Source: Pseudomonas fluvialis
GTDB taxonomy: Bacteria > Pseudomonadota > Gammaproteobacteria > Pseudomonadales > Pseudomonadaceae
Direction of reading: 5' to 3'
Length of the DNA stretch: 64,000 nt
Assembly (NCBI RefSeq): GCF_002234375.1
Contig: NZ_NMQV01000011.1
Coordinates: 19,760-83,759, forward strand
Positions 9,609 to 18,254 of this stretch are shown one piece after another (position 1 is the stretch's first letter; the number at the start of each line of letters is the position of its first letter). The notes beneath the pieces are model-generated. The model did not search any database. It was not told where the DNA came from and worked only from the letters and a program-made list of their open reading frames with translations. Both the position numbers and the translations under genes were made by a program.

Positions 9609-10544
9609 TCAGGGCTGCTCACGGCAGCGCCCAGGCAGGTATTTGTCACTGATCTGCTCGCTACGGCACTGCCACTCCAGACGACCATCGGCCTGGGGCT
9701 GGGCCACCAGTAGCAGTTGCTGGCCGGCCAGCGTCGTGCCGGCCAGGGTGATATGCAGCGTGCCACTCTCCGCGTCCAGCTCGATACGCTGCACGCTGTC
9801 CGGCAAGGGCGTGGCAAAGCCCGCTTCGGCCAGGCTGGACGGTAGTTGCTGCTGTCGGTAGTAGTAGCTGCTCACCACCACACTGGCGGAGCGCCCCAGC
9901 ACTTCGGCCTGGGCGACCCGGGCACGCTGACTGTAGTCGTGATACGCCGGAATGGCGATCGCCGCCAGAATACCGACGACGGCTACGCAGAACACCGCCA
10001 GGATCAGGAACAGCGCCGCATGACTGGTACCACCATTGGCCGCCAGCAAGGCGAACTGGCGCTGGGGATCGGTGCTGCTGGCTCTGGCTTCGGCAATCTT
10101 GCGCTGACAGGCACGGTAGTACCAGGCATTGGCATACAAGGGCGGCAGCAGCAGGATGGCTAACAGGTAAAGCAGGTACCCCAGTCCGATCACGCTGCCG
10201 GCGGCTTCACCCGCCGCGACACCCAGCAGCCCCAGCAGCAACATCAGCACGTAGGGCAGGCTGAAATAGGCCAGCCCGTGCAGCCACAGCTTGCGATACA
10301 GCAGCCAGTAGAAGGAGATAAAGAAGGCCGGCCAGTGCCAGCTGATACCTGCCTTGCCGGCGGCATCAAAACGCTGGAACTGGCGCAAGTAATAGGCGCT
10401 ATGACGCGGCCCGATCACCGCGCGATACCACTCCTCCCGCTCTGCCGCGGGCGATACAGGCTGACTGTCCAGCGGCTGACCGCAGGACGAGCAAAAACGC
10501 GCTGCCGGCATTTGCCGGCTGGCGCAATGGTTACATAGCGTCAT
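9609..10544 (-). CDS. Zinc-ribbon, DUF2628-like membrane and pilin-like fusion protein
   Basis: A 311-residue protein with three parts. Residues 4-21 hold two CxxC knuckles (C4, C7, C18, C21), a zinc ribbon. Residues about 60-165 contain [19 protein letters not shown] and several membrane segments, resembling DUF2628 proteins. From about residue 175 a further hydrophobic segment runs into [19 protein letters not shown], which looks like the N-terminal helix of type IV pilins, followed by a pilin-like soluble domain ([20 protein letters not shown]). There is no prepilin peptidase cleavage context at an N-terminus, so it is unlikely to be assembled like an ordinary pilin. Role unknown. It is followed closely by a small membrane protein and lies just upstream of ppc. 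Confidence 0.75.
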   Translation of the reverse strand: MTLCNHCASRQMPAARFCSSCGQPLDSQPVSPAAEREEWYRAVIGPRHSAYYLRQFQRFDAAGKAGISWHWPAFFISFYWLLYRKLWLHGLAYFSLPYVLMLLLGLLGVAAGEAAGSVIGLGYLLYLLAILLLPPLYANAWYYRACQRKIAEARASSTDPQRQFALLAANGGTSHAALFLILAVFCVAVVGILAAIAIPAYHDYSQRARVAQAEVLGRSASVVVSSYYYRQQQLPSSLAEAGFATPLPDSVQRIELDAESGTLHITLAGTTLAGQQLLLVAQPQADGRLEWQCRSEQISDKYLPGRCREQP

Positions 10545-10595
10545 GTGAACATCCCTGTCAGGTAGCAGGCCCGCGCCTCGGAGGGCGCACAGGCC

Positions 10596-10916
10596 TTACA
10601 GTGCCGCCGGCGTATCAGCGTGACAACGCACGGCACGCTTGCGCTTGTCGACCAGCACGCCGGAAAGCCCCTTCTGCTTGGTATCGAACAGAACCAGCAC
10701 ACCGTCGATGCACTGGGCAACCTGCTGGGCAGGCTCATGAGACACCTTGTAGTCCTGGCCGGGAATGGTTTTGAGGAAGGTGTAATCGGCCAGCAGCAGG
10801 GCATCTTCTTCCTTGGCGATATGCAGGTAGCCGTAGTACCACAAAGCGGCCACGGTGGCCGCGACTGTCGCCACGGCGGTCAGGATGCAAGGGATCAGGT
10901 TACGCTCTTCGGTCAT
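10596..10916 (-). CDS. Small single-span membrane protein of unknown function
   Basis: A 106-residue protein with one strongly hydrophobic segment at about residues 8-28 (PCILTAVATVAATVAALWYYG) and a soluble C-terminal portion containing two cysteines (QCIDG and RCHAD). No known domain was recognised. It starts 12 bases after the lipoprotein hydrolase stop on the same strand and lies 51 bases upstream of the pilin-like fusion gene, so co-transcription is likely. It may be anchored in the inner membrane with its C-terminus in the periplasm; this is inferred from the charge pattern only. Confidence 0.6.
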   Translation of the reverse strand: MTEERNLIPCILTAVATVAATVAALWYYGYLHIAKEEDALLLADYTFLKTIPGQDYKVSHEPAQQVAQCIDGVLVLFDTKQKGLSGVLVDKRKRAVRCHADTPAAL

Positions 10917-10927
10917 CGTCGGATCAC

Positions 10928-11806
10928 TTAATGCGGATGGTCGGGATTGGCTATTTCACCCAGGCGCCGCAGGCCACGATAGCCCTGCGGGTCCTCCAGG
11001 TAACGCAGCATCACCTCGCGCCACACGGGCTCGGCGAACGTCTGCACATGCTCACCGCGGGTAGGCTGGAAGACCCGCGGCGGCTGCGCAGCCTGATACA
11101 GCTGCACGCCGTTGGCAAGCGGCACCACCGCATCATCCGGGCTGTGGTAGATGAGAATGGGCAAGCCCTGCAGGTGTTCGATGGCATAAGCGGCGCTTTC
11201 CTGCTCGGGCAAAAGCCAGGACAACGGGTACTGCAAGGCCCAGGTCAGCCAGTGACTGCCCAGCGCATGCCGGGCCACGCCGCGATAGCTGGCCGGCACG
11301 CCATCCAGCAGCAAGGCCTGCAGACGCTGGCGCTGTTCGGCATGCTCGGCCAGGTAACGTACTGCCAGCGCGCCACCCAGGCTCTGGCCGAGCACGACCA
11401 GCGGCTTGCCCTGCACGTCCGGCGCCTGCGCCAGCCAGGCAAAGGCGGCCTCGATATCCTGGTACACCGCCGGCAGACTCGGTTGTCCGGCGGACAGGCC
11501 ATAGCCCCGGTAATCGAGCATCAGCACCTGATAACCCTGGGCCGGCAACCAGGCCACCCCCTGCAGGTGCCAGGCCAGGTTGCCACCATTGCCATGCAGG
11601 TGCAGCACCGTGCCACGCGGCGCCACCCCCGGCGCCGCGGGCAGCCACCAGGCATGCAGGCGCGTGCCATCGGCCGCCTGCAAATACACATCGCGATAGT
11701 CCAGCTGCAGTACCGCCGGGGTCACCGGCAGCCCCGCCTGCGGGTAGAACAGCCACTGGCTGCAGCCACCCAGCAACAGGCACAGCCCCAGCAGCAGGCT
11801 GCGCAT
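10928..11806 (-). CDS. Alpha/beta hydrolase lipoprotein
   Basis: A 292-residue serine hydrolase with a lipoprotein signal, [16 protein letters not shown], the cysteine near residue 15 being lipidated. The fold is alpha/beta hydrolase: oxyanion-region HLHGNGGNLAWH, LDYRGYGLS, nucleophile elbow GQSLGGALA, and DDAVVP plus GEHVQTF supplying the Asp and His. It resembles the BEM46/ABHD13-like family. The start was set at the lipoprotein ATG, which overlaps the upstream TGA by one base (TGATG), so it is coupled to the AIM24-type gene. Substrate is unknown. Confidence 0.82.
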   Translation of the reverse strand: MRSLLLGLCLLLGGCSQWLFYPQAGLPVTPAVLQLDYRDVYLQAADGTRLHAWWLPAAPGVAPRGTVLHLHGNGGNLAWHLQGVAWLPAQGYQVLMLDYRGYGLSAGQPSLPAVYQDIEAAFAWLAQAPDVQGKPLVVLGQSLGGALAVRYLAEHAEQRQRLQALLLDGVPASYRGVARHALGSHWLTWALQYPLSWLLPEQESAAYAIEHLQGLPILIYHSPDDAVVPLANGVQLYQAAQPPRVFQPTRGEHVQTFAEPVWREVMLRYLEDPQGYRGLRRLGEIANPDHPH

Positions 11807-12552
11807 CACTTGCCGCCGGCGCGCACTTCCTCGCGCGCCTTGTAGGTCGCCTCGTAGATACGCTCGGCCAGGCGCGAGAACGGCAGGCTCTGGATCCACA
11901 CCGTGCCGGTGCCGCGCAAAGTGGTCAGAAGAATACCCTCGCCACCGAACAGCATGCTCTTGAGACCGCCGGCCAGGGCGATGTCGTAGTCGATGCCGGC
12001 ACTGAAGGCCACCAGGCAGCCGGTATCCAGACGCAGCGTCTCGTTGCGTAACTCCTTGCGAATCACCGTACCGCCGGCATGCACGAAAGCCAGGCCGTCA
12101 CCTTCGAGCTTTTGCAGAATGAACCCCTCACCGCCGAAAAAACCGGCACCCAGGCGCTTGCTGAAGCTGATGCCGATCTGCGTACCGTAAGCCGCGCAGA
12201 GAAAGGCATCCTTCTGGCAGATCAGTTTGCCGCCGACCTGGCCAAGCTCGATGGGCACCACGCTGCCCGGGTAAGGCGCAGCGAAGCCCACCCGTTGCCG
12301 GCCCTGGCCGTGGTTGCTGAAATGCGTCATGAACAGCGACTCACCGGTCAGCAGACGCTTACCGGCGCCCCATAACTTGCCCAGCACACCATTGGCCGAA
12401 CCATCGCCCATGCGCGTTTCGAAACGGATGCCCTCGGTCATGTAGTTCATCGCCCCGGCCTCGGCGATCACCGTCTCGCCGGGGTCGAGAATGATCTCCA
12501 CGGTCTGCGCCGAGGAGCCGAGAATTTCATAGTCGAGTTGATGGCTGGGCAT
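11806..12552 (-). CDS. AIM24 / TIGR00266 family protein
   Basis: A 248-residue protein of the TIGR00266 (AIM24) family, a beta-helical tryptophan-RNA-binding-attenuator-like fold. Family marks include [63 protein letters not shown] and HAGGTVI. The function in bacteria is not defined; yeast AIM24 is mitochondrial. An AAGG lies about 10 bases before the ATG. It is translationally coupled to the hydrolase gene downstream. Confidence 0.85.
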   Translation of the reverse strand: MPSHQLDYEILGSSAQTVEIILDPGETVIAEAGAMNYMTEGIRFETRMGDGSANGVLGKLWGAGKRLLTGESLFMTHFSNHGQGRQRVGFAAPYPGSVVPIELGQVGGKLICQKDAFLCAAYGTQIGISFSKRLGAGFFGGEGFILQKLEGDGLAFVHAGGTVIRKELRNETLRLDTGCLVAFSAGIDYDIALAGGLKSMLFGGEGILLTTLRGTGTVWIQSLPFSRLAERIYEATYKAREEVRAGGK

Positions 12553-12613
12553 GGAAGTAACCTTGGGTTAGCGGCAAGCCACAAGCGTGCAGGGAGTTAA
12601 ACGCTTGCAGCTG

Positions 12614-13903
12614 CTAGAGGATGTTCGCGTAGTCCGCCTCGATGCGTTCCAGGCTCAGGTGGTTGAGAAAGTTGGAAAAACACATCCAGGCTGATAGCGC
12701 ATTGAGATCACGAAACTGTGGCGGCAGGTACAGGGGGGGCACCACGATGCCCTCATCGACCAGCTGGCGCAGCGCACGCATGTCCTCCAGGGTGGTTTTG
12801 CCACAGAACAGCAGGGGAATCTGCTCCAGCTTGCCCTTGCGCACCGCCAGCTGGATGTAGTTGTAAATCAGGATGAAGCCCTTCAGATAGGACAAATCCT
12901 TGGTGAAGGGCAAGCCGTCGGGCAACGAGCCGCGAAACACCCGGCTGCTGTTGGCGTAGCTGTCTTCGGCGGAGAAACCCTGCTCCAGGAAGAAGCGGTA
13001 GATTTCCAGGAAATCTGCGCCCTCCTCGGCCATGTGGATGGCCCGGGTACGGTTGGTCAGCTTGCGCAGGCGCGACGGATAGGAGGCAAAGGTAATCACC
13101 TCCATGAGAATCGCCAGGCCTTCCTGGGTCACCGTCGACGAGGGCGGTCCTTTGGCGAGGAAGGTACAAATCGGCTGGTTGAGGCCATTCAGCGTGGTTC
13201 CCACATGCACCATGCCCTCATGTACCTCAAGAGCCCGCACATCGCGCTCATTGAAGCGCGCATCGCTACGCAGCTTGATGTAGTCGGCACCGGCCGCGGC
13301 ATCGGCGAGAATGCCGTCGGACACCATGACACGCACCGTATCGTCACCGAACAACGCCGACAGCCGCTGCTGCAGCAGGTTGACCGCCTGACTGGCGTCG
13401 AGGGTTTTCGCTTCATCGACCAGGTCACCGCGTGCGGCGATGGCATTCAGGTAATCGCTGAGCATCAGTCCCAGGTCAGCCAGGGTCGGGTCGCCGGCAT
13501 GGAAGGCATCGGTCGCAGCGCCATACAACTCCTGGGAGATCAGGCCGAAATCCGCCGTACCCCGGCCTTCGAGCATGCGAATGACCATGCGGTATTCCTT
13601 GCACATGCGTCGCATGATCTGCCCCACCGGGCTGAACTGGCCGAGCTGGCTGGTGATATCCCGCTCGATGGCCTGCAACTCCTGCTTCTTCGCCGCCGGG
13701 TCGAAACCCAGCGGGCGAGCCAGGTAGTAGTCGCGATCCACCGCCGGCAGCGCCTGCGCCCCCTGGGCAAAGAAGCCCTCACGTACGCCATCGTCCCACT
13801 TCACCGCATCCAGTATGCGAATCGGCACCTGCGCGGCGACGATACGCTCGGAAAGCCGGCGAATGCTCAGCTGATAATCATCCAGTCCGCTCGTCGCCGC
13901 CAT
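12614..13903 (-). CDS. QEGLA-motif (DUF1704) metallopeptidase-like protein
   Basis: A 429-residue member of the family annotated as flavohemoglobin expression-modulating QEGLA motif protein (TIGR02421/DUF1704). The motif that names it, TQEGLA, is at residues 259-264. An HExxxH motif, HEGMVH, is at residues 228-233, and the Glu of QEGLA (E261) lies 28 residues further on. Human members of DUF1704 (MATCAP) use this arrangement as a zinc carboxypeptidase, so a protease role is a reasonable inference. Earlier tyrosine-rich and charged segments are typical of the family. Located between an AIM24-type gene and a lipoprotein gene, both on the same strand. Confidence 0.83.
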   Translation of the reverse strand: MAATSGLDDYQLSIRRLSERIVAAQVPIRILDAVKWDDGVREGFFAQGAQALPAVDRDYYLARPLGFDPAAKKQELQAIERDITSQLGQFSPVGQIMRRMCKEYRMVIRMLEGRGTADFGLISQELYGAATDAFHAGDPTLADLGLMLSDYLNAIAARGDLVDEAKTLDASQAVNLLQQRLSALFGDDTVRVMVSDGILADAAAGADYIKLRSDARFNERDVRALEVHEGMVHVGTTLNGLNQPICTFLAKGPPSSTVTQEGLAILMEVITFASYPSRLRKLTNRTRAIHMAEEGADFLEIYRFFLEQGFSAEDSYANSSRVFRGSLPDGLPFTKDLSYLKGFILIYNYIQLAVRKGKLEQIPLLFCGKTTLEDMRALRQLVDEGIVVPPLYLPPQFRDLNALSAWMCFSNFLNHLSLERIEADYANIL

Positions 13904-13920
13904 GCGCCTACCCTGCCTGT

Positions 13921-14460
13921 TCAGTCCGCGCGACGCTGGAAGCGCGCCACTTCGACGAACAACCCGGCATTGGCCGGATCGTCCAGATAGCCCAGCACTT
14001 CATGCAGCGGGCTGGCAATGGCCAGTCCCTCGCCTTCCTCGGTGTCGAAGGGCGAACCGGCCAGGCGTCCCTCTTCGACATCGCGCATGACGCGTTCGAT
14101 ATCCAGGCTGAACAGCACCAGCTCATTGCCCCGCGTCAGTTCGAACCCCAGCCAGGCATGCCGTCCGCCCAGGCGTTCGGGCAATTCGGCGCTGAGGTAC
14201 CAGCGACGGCCATGGTGGCGCACGGTAAAGGGATACTCCTCGAACTTGTCGTCATCATCGGCCAGGCGTGCGCGATAGCGTTGTGCACCCGCATGACTGA
14301 TGGACAGGTACTGGCTTTCGCCCCACTCGTTCTGTCGCTGCCAGTCACCCAGCAAAGGCATGGGCGCGGCCTCCTCGGGCGGAATACCCTGCTCGAACGA
14401 CACCAGGCAACCGCCCAGCAGTGCCAGGCAACACAGACACAACACACGCCATACGTGCAT
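13921..14460 (-). CDS. Predicted lipoprotein of unknown function
   Basis: A 179-residue protein starting MHVWRVLCLCCLALLGGCL, a lipoprotein signal with the lipidated cysteine near residue 18. The mature part is soluble and acidic, with LGDWQRQNEWGESQYLSI near the start, reminiscent of small lipocalin-like or DUF-type lipoproteins, but no domain is certain. The ATG is preceded by AAGGAG at a good distance, so the longer frame was rejected. It lies 17 bases upstream of the QEGLA-motif gene and is probably co-transcribed with it. Confidence 0.72.
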   Translation of the reverse strand: MHVWRVLCLCCLALLGGCLVSFEQGIPPEEAAPMPLLGDWQRQNEWGESQYLSISHAGAQRYRARLADDDDKFEEYPFTVRHHGRRWYLSAELPERLGGRHAWLGFELTRGNELVLFSLDIERVMRDVEEGRLAGSPFDTEEGEGLAIASPLHEVLGYLDDPANAGLFVEVARFQRRAD

Positions 14461-14601
14461 GGCACGCTCCTTGGAAAGACCAGGCCGGAAGCTCATGCGC
14501 CCACCACCAGGCGCCTGGCGATGATCTTGGCGGGCGCCCCCGGCCGCCGTCAACCATCAGCCGCAAGCGTTTGTCCGGGGCGTGTACTGCTGCCTAAAAC
14601 G

Positions 14602-14630
14602 CAACAGCCCGCCAAGAAGGCGGGCTGTTG
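14602..14630 (-). terminator. Intrinsic terminator after lysS
   Basis: A perfect 12-base stem, CAACAGCCCGCC and its complement around a five-base loop, sits 17 bases past the lysS stop. On the minus strand it is followed by CGTTTTAGG. Strong Rho-independent terminator. Confidence 0.9.
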
Positions 14631-14646
14631 TGAGACTGCAGGCGAC

Positions 14647-16164
14647 TCAGTGTTCCGGACGCATGTGCGGGAACAGGATGACGTCACGGATCGACGGCGA
14701 GTTGGTCAGCAGCATCACCAGGCGATCGATGCCGATGCCTTCACCGGCCGTCGGCGGCATGCCGTATTCCAGGGCACGCACGAAGTCGGCGTCGTAATGC
14801 ATGGCCTCGTCATCACCGGCGTCCTTCTCGGCTACCTGCGCGTGGAAACGCTCGGCCTGGTCTTCGGCATCATTCAGCTCGGAGTAGGCATTGGCGATCT
14901 CGCGGCCGCCAATGAACAGTTCGAAGCGGTCGGTGACGTTGGGGTTCTGGTCGTTGCGCCGGGCCAGCGGCGAGACCTCGAAGGGGTACTCGGTGATGAA
15001 GTGTGGCTGCTCCAGCTTGTGCTCGACCAGCTCCTCGAAAATCATCACCTGCAGCTTGCCCAGACCTTCGTGGCCGAGCAGCTTGGCACCGGCCTGCTTG
15101 GCGATGGCACGGGCCTTCTCGACATCATTGAGGTCTTCGGCGGTGATCTGCGGGTTGTACTTGAGGATCGAGTCGAACACCGACAGGCGCGCAAACGGCT
15201 CACCGAAGTGGAACACCTTGTCGCCGTACGGCACGTCGGTGCTGCCCAGCACCGCCAGGGCCAGCTCGCGGAACAGCTCCTCGGTGAGGTCCATGTTATC
15301 GCGGTAGTCGGCATAAGCCTGGTAGAACTCCAGCATGGTGAACTCGGGATTGTGCCGGGTCGACACGCCCTCGTTGCGGAAGTTGCGGTTGATCTCGAAG
15401 ACCTTCTCGAAGCCACCGACCACCAGGCGCTTGAGGTACAGCTCCGGGGCGATGCGCAGGAACATCTGCATGTCCAGGGCATTGTGGTGAGTTTCGAACG
15501 GCTTGGCCGCGGCACCGCCGGGAATGGTCTGCAACATCGGCGTTTCCACTTCGAGGAAGCCCCGCTCATTGAGGAAGCGGCGGATGTGTGCAATTACCTG
15601 GGAGCGTACGCGGAAGGTCTGGCGCACGTCTTCGTTCATGATCAGGTCGACATAGCGCTGGCGGTAGCGTTGCTCGGTGTCGGTCAGGCCGTGGAACTTG
15701 TCCGGCAGCGGACGCAGCGACTTGGTCAGCAGGCGCACGCTGTGCATGTAGACGTACAGGTCACCCTTGCCGGAACGCGCCAGGGTGCCTTCGGCGGCAA
15801 TGATGTCGCCGAGGTCGAAATGCTTGACCGCCTCCAGCTGCTCGGCCGGCAGGGTCTTGCGGTCGACATACACCTGCAGGCGACCCGAGGTGTCCTGGAT
15901 CACCATGAAGGCGCCACGGTTAAGCATAATGCGCCCGGCAACCTTGACCGGAATGGCGGCCGCTTCCAGCTCTTCCTTGCTCTTCTCCGCATACTGTTTC
16001 TGCAGGTCGGCACACAGGCTGTCGCGGCGGAAATCGTTGGGAAAGGCATTGCCCTGCTCACGCACGGCGGCCAGCTTTTCCTTACGCTGGGCAACCAGCT
16101 TGTTTTCTTCGTGCTGCCGCTCTTCGTGGGAAAGGCTGGACTGGTCGAGGTGTTGGTCGCTCAT
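14647..16164 (-). CDS. lysS: Lysyl-tRNA synthetase (class II)
   Basis: A 505-residue class II aminoacyl-tRNA synthetase that charges tRNA-Lys. The N-terminal OB-fold anticodon-binding domain (about 60-150) includes [10 protein letters not shown] and [17 protein letters not shown]. Class II motif 2 is [20 protein letters not shown] and motif 3 is [14 protein letters not shown]. It lies 121 bases downstream of prfB on the same strand, the usual gammaproteobacterial prfB-lysS pairing. A strong terminator follows. Confidence 0.97.
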   Translation of the reverse strand: MSDQHLDQSSLSHEERQHEENKLVAQRKEKLAAVREQGNAFPNDFRRDSLCADLQKQYAEKSKEELEAAAIPVKVAGRIMLNRGAFMVIQDTSGRLQVYVDRKTLPAEQLEAVKHFDLGDIIAAEGTLARSGKGDLYVYMHSVRLLTKSLRPLPDKFHGLTDTEQRYRQRYVDLIMNEDVRQTFRVRSQVIAHIRRFLNERGFLEVETPMLQTIPGGAAAKPFETHHNALDMQMFLRIAPELYLKRLVVGGFEKVFEINRNFRNEGVSTRHNPEFTMLEFYQAYADYRDNMDLTEELFRELALAVLGSTDVPYGDKVFHFGEPFARLSVFDSILKYNPQITAEDLNDVEKARAIAKQAGAKLLGHEGLGKLQVMIFEELVEHKLEQPHFITEYPFEVSPLARRNDQNPNVTDRFELFIGGREIANAYSELNDAEDQAERFHAQVAEKDAGDDEAMHYDADFVRALEYGMPPTAGEGIGIDRLVMLLTNSPSIRDVILFPHMRPEH

Positions 16165-16285
16165 TGCGGGTCGTCCCGGTCAAATCATCGTTCTTGAAAG
16201 GTCACTGCACAGTTCAAGCGGGGGCCTCCACCTGGAGGCTCACCCGCTGCAGCGTGCAGCTTATCGCTTGAAGCATGCGCCTGCT
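16165..16285. repeat. Intergenic inverted and degenerate heptad repeats between prfB and lysS
   Basis: This 121-base gap holds GCCTCCACCTGGAGGC, a short inverted repeat near 16225-16240, and imperfect AGGCT, GCAGC and CTTGAAGC units. They resemble the degenerate seven-base units seen at 58157-58198 and 61331-61390. No gene is present. Function unknown. Confidence 0.4.
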
Positions 16286-17381
16286 TTAGAGGCCCTGTTT
16301 CAGACTGGCCTCGAGGTAGCCATCGAGGTCGCCATCGAGCACTTTCTGGCAGTCACTGCGCTCGACACCGGTACGCAGATCCTTGATGCGCGAGTCATCC
16401 AGCACATAGGAACGGATCTGGTGCCCCCAGCCGATGTCCGACTTGCTGTCTTCCAGGGCCTGCGAGGCGGCGTTGCGCTTCATCATTTCCAGCTCGTACA
16501 ACTTGGCCCGCAGCATTTTCATGGCAGTGTCCTTGTTGGCGTGCTGGGAGCGTTCGTTCTGGCAGGCCACCACGGTGTTGGTCGGCACGTGGGTGATACG
16601 CACCGCCGAGTCAGTGGTATTGACGTGCTGACCACCGGCGCCGGAGGAGCGGTAGGTGTCGATGCGCAGGTCGGCCGGGTTGATCTCGATTTCCACCTTG
16701 TCGTCGATCTCGGGCGAGACGAACACCGCCGAGAACGAGGTGTGGCGACGCGCGCCGGAGTCGAACGGGCTCTTGCGCACCAGGCGGTGCACGCCGATCT
16801 CGGTGCGCAGCCAGCCAAAGGCATACTCGCCCTTGATGTGCACGGTGGCGCCCTTGATGCCGGCGACTTCGCCTTCAGACAGTTCGATGATGGTGGCATC
16901 GAAGCCGCGCTTGTCGGCCCAGCGCAGGTACATGCGCAGCAGGATATTGGCCCAGTCCTGAGCCTCGGTACCGCCGGAACCGGCCTGGATATCCAGGTAG
17001 CAGTTGTTGGGGTCCATCTCGTGGCTGAACATGCGGCGGAATTCCAGCTTTTCAAGGATTTCGCGCAGACGTTCCACTTCGGCGACGATATCCTTCACCG
17101 CGCCTTCGTCGTTCTCTTCGGCAGCCATTTCCAGCAGATCCCTGGAATCGGCCAGACTGCCGGTAAGGTCATCGATGGTCTCGACAATCTGCGCCAGCAT
17201 GGCGCGCTCACGGCCCAAGGCCTGGGCGTACTCGGGCTTGTTCCAGACGCCGGCGTCTTCCAGCTCGCGGTTTACTTCGATCAGGCGATCATGCTTCTGA
17301 TCGTAGTCAAAGATACCCCCGAATGGACTGGGTGCGTTCGGTGAGGTCCTTGATGCTGTTGAGGATCGGATTGATTTCCAT
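16286..17381 (-). CDS. prfB: Peptide chain release factor 2, with programmed +1 frameshift
   Basis: A 364-residue product made by a programmed +1 ribosomal frameshift. The short first frame starts at the ATG at 17381 ([17 protein letters not shown]) and meets an in-frame TGA at 17307-17309. The slippery site CTTTGAC is preceded by a GGGGGT Shine-Dalgarno-like stretch, exactly the autoregulatory arrangement known for bacterial RF2: when RF2 is scarce, ribosomes shift and make more. After the shift the protein reads [10 protein letters not shown]. The codon-recognition SPF motif is in [12 protein letters not shown], and the catalytic GGQ is in [14 protein letters not shown]. It releases peptides at UGA and UAA. 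lysS follows. Confidence 0.97.
17306..17320 (-). promoter_or_regulatory. prfB +1 frameshift signal
   Basis: On the minus strand the sequence GGGGGTATCTTTGAC combines an internal anti-Shine-Dalgarno pairing stretch (GGGGG), the slippery CTT codon and a poorly terminating TGA followed by C. It matches the E. coli prfB site. The frame before it ends at the TGA and the frame after it continues for 340 codons. Confidence 0.95.
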
Positions 17382-17450
17382 GGCGGGATACTCGCTGCAC
17401 GCTATTGCAAAAGCCGGCGAGTATACCCGAGCGCGCCGCGCCCGGGCAGT

Positions 17451-17480
17451 CCTGTACGTCGCCGGGCGGCGACGTACAGG
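17451..17480 (-). terminator. Long perfect hairpin after the DUF533 gene
   Basis: A perfect 13-base stem, CCTGTACGTCGCC and its complement around four bases, lies 8 bases past the DUF533 stop and 70 bases upstream of prfB. There is no T-run on either side, so it is either a weak or Rho-assisted terminator or an RNA-stabilising hairpin. Confidence 0.55.
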
Positions 17481-17487
17481 TAGACTT

Positions 17488-18195
17488 TCAGGCCTGTCCG
17501 AGCTGCTGAACCTGGGCCTCCAGGGCGCTCTTCAGTTCCGGAGCCAGTTGCAGCTGGCGAGCCAGTTCATCCAGATAGGCACGCTCCATGAAATGCTCCT
17601 CATCAACCATCAGCACGCTGGCCAGGTAGACCTCGGCAGCCATTTCCGGCGTCGTCGCGGCGGCAGCTACTGCAGCCGGATCCAGCGGGCGGTTGAGTTC
17701 CTGCTCCAGCCAGCGCTGCAGTTGCAGGTCGTTACCACTGAGCTTGGTCATTTCTTCCTCGATCAACGCGCGCTCGCGGGCATCGACATGCCCATCGGCC
17801 TTGGCCGCCGCCACCAGCGCCTTGAGAATCGCCTGGCTGTGCAGCTCGGCCTGCGGTGCCGGCAGACGATCGACGGTCTGCGGCTCGCGCGCCGGCGCAC
17901 TGCCGGCCTGCTGCGCCTGCCAGTTGCCATAGGCCTTGTAGGCCATCACGCCGAGCGCCGCTAGGCCCCCGTAGGTCAGCGCCTTGCCACCGAACTTGCG
18001 GGCCTTCTTGTTGCCCAGCAGCAGGCCCAGCGCACCGGCGGCCAGCGCACCACCGGCCGCACCACCCAGCAGGCTGCCCAGCGGCGAGGCGCCCTGCCCG
18101 GCTCCGCCGGCCGGTTGGTTATTGCCCAGGCCATTTTGTTGCAGCAATTGCTGTCCGGACTTGAGCAGTTGATCGAGCAAACCGCGGGTATTCAT
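17488..18195 (-). CDS. DUF533 / YebE-like membrane protein with TerB-like domain
   Basis: A 235-residue protein of the DUF533 family (E. coli YebE). The N-terminus is MNTRGLLDQLLKSGQQLL. A glycine/alanine-rich hydrophobic segment (about 45-70, GGALAAGALGLLLG) precedes NKKARKFGGKALTYGGLA. A C-terminal TerB-like helical domain follows (AAAKADGHVDARERALI, roughly 125-230), a fold that can bind metal through acidic residues. YebE genes respond to envelope stress in enterobacteria; nothing here shows this directly. The ATG is preceded by GGAG, and a frame extended by eight residues was rejected. Confidence 0.82.
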   Translation of the reverse strand: MNTRGLLDQLLKSGQQLLQQNGLGNNQPAGGAGQGASPLGSLLGGAAGGALAAGALGLLLGNKKARKFGGKALTYGGLAALGVMAYKAYGNWQAQQAGSAPAREPQTVDRLPAPQAELHSQAILKALVAAAKADGHVDARERALIEEEMTKLSGNDLQLQRWLEQELNRPLDPAAVAAAATTPEMAAEVYLASVLMVDEEHFMERAYLDELARQLQLAPELKSALEAQVQQLGQA

Positions 18196-18254
18196 GGATA
18201 TGCAGCTCCTGAAGGACAAAGGCTAAACGTAGCGCACTAAAACCCGCCAGACAG

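Noticed and set aside
14002..16197. 731-codon plus-strand frame opposite lysS and the lipoprotein gene
   Set aside because: Antisense to lysS; composition is the reverse pattern of lysS codons and there is no known domain.
17307..17309. Nonsense mutation splitting prfB into a pseudogene
   Set aside because: The stop sits in a canonical RF2 frameshift signal, so the gene is intact.
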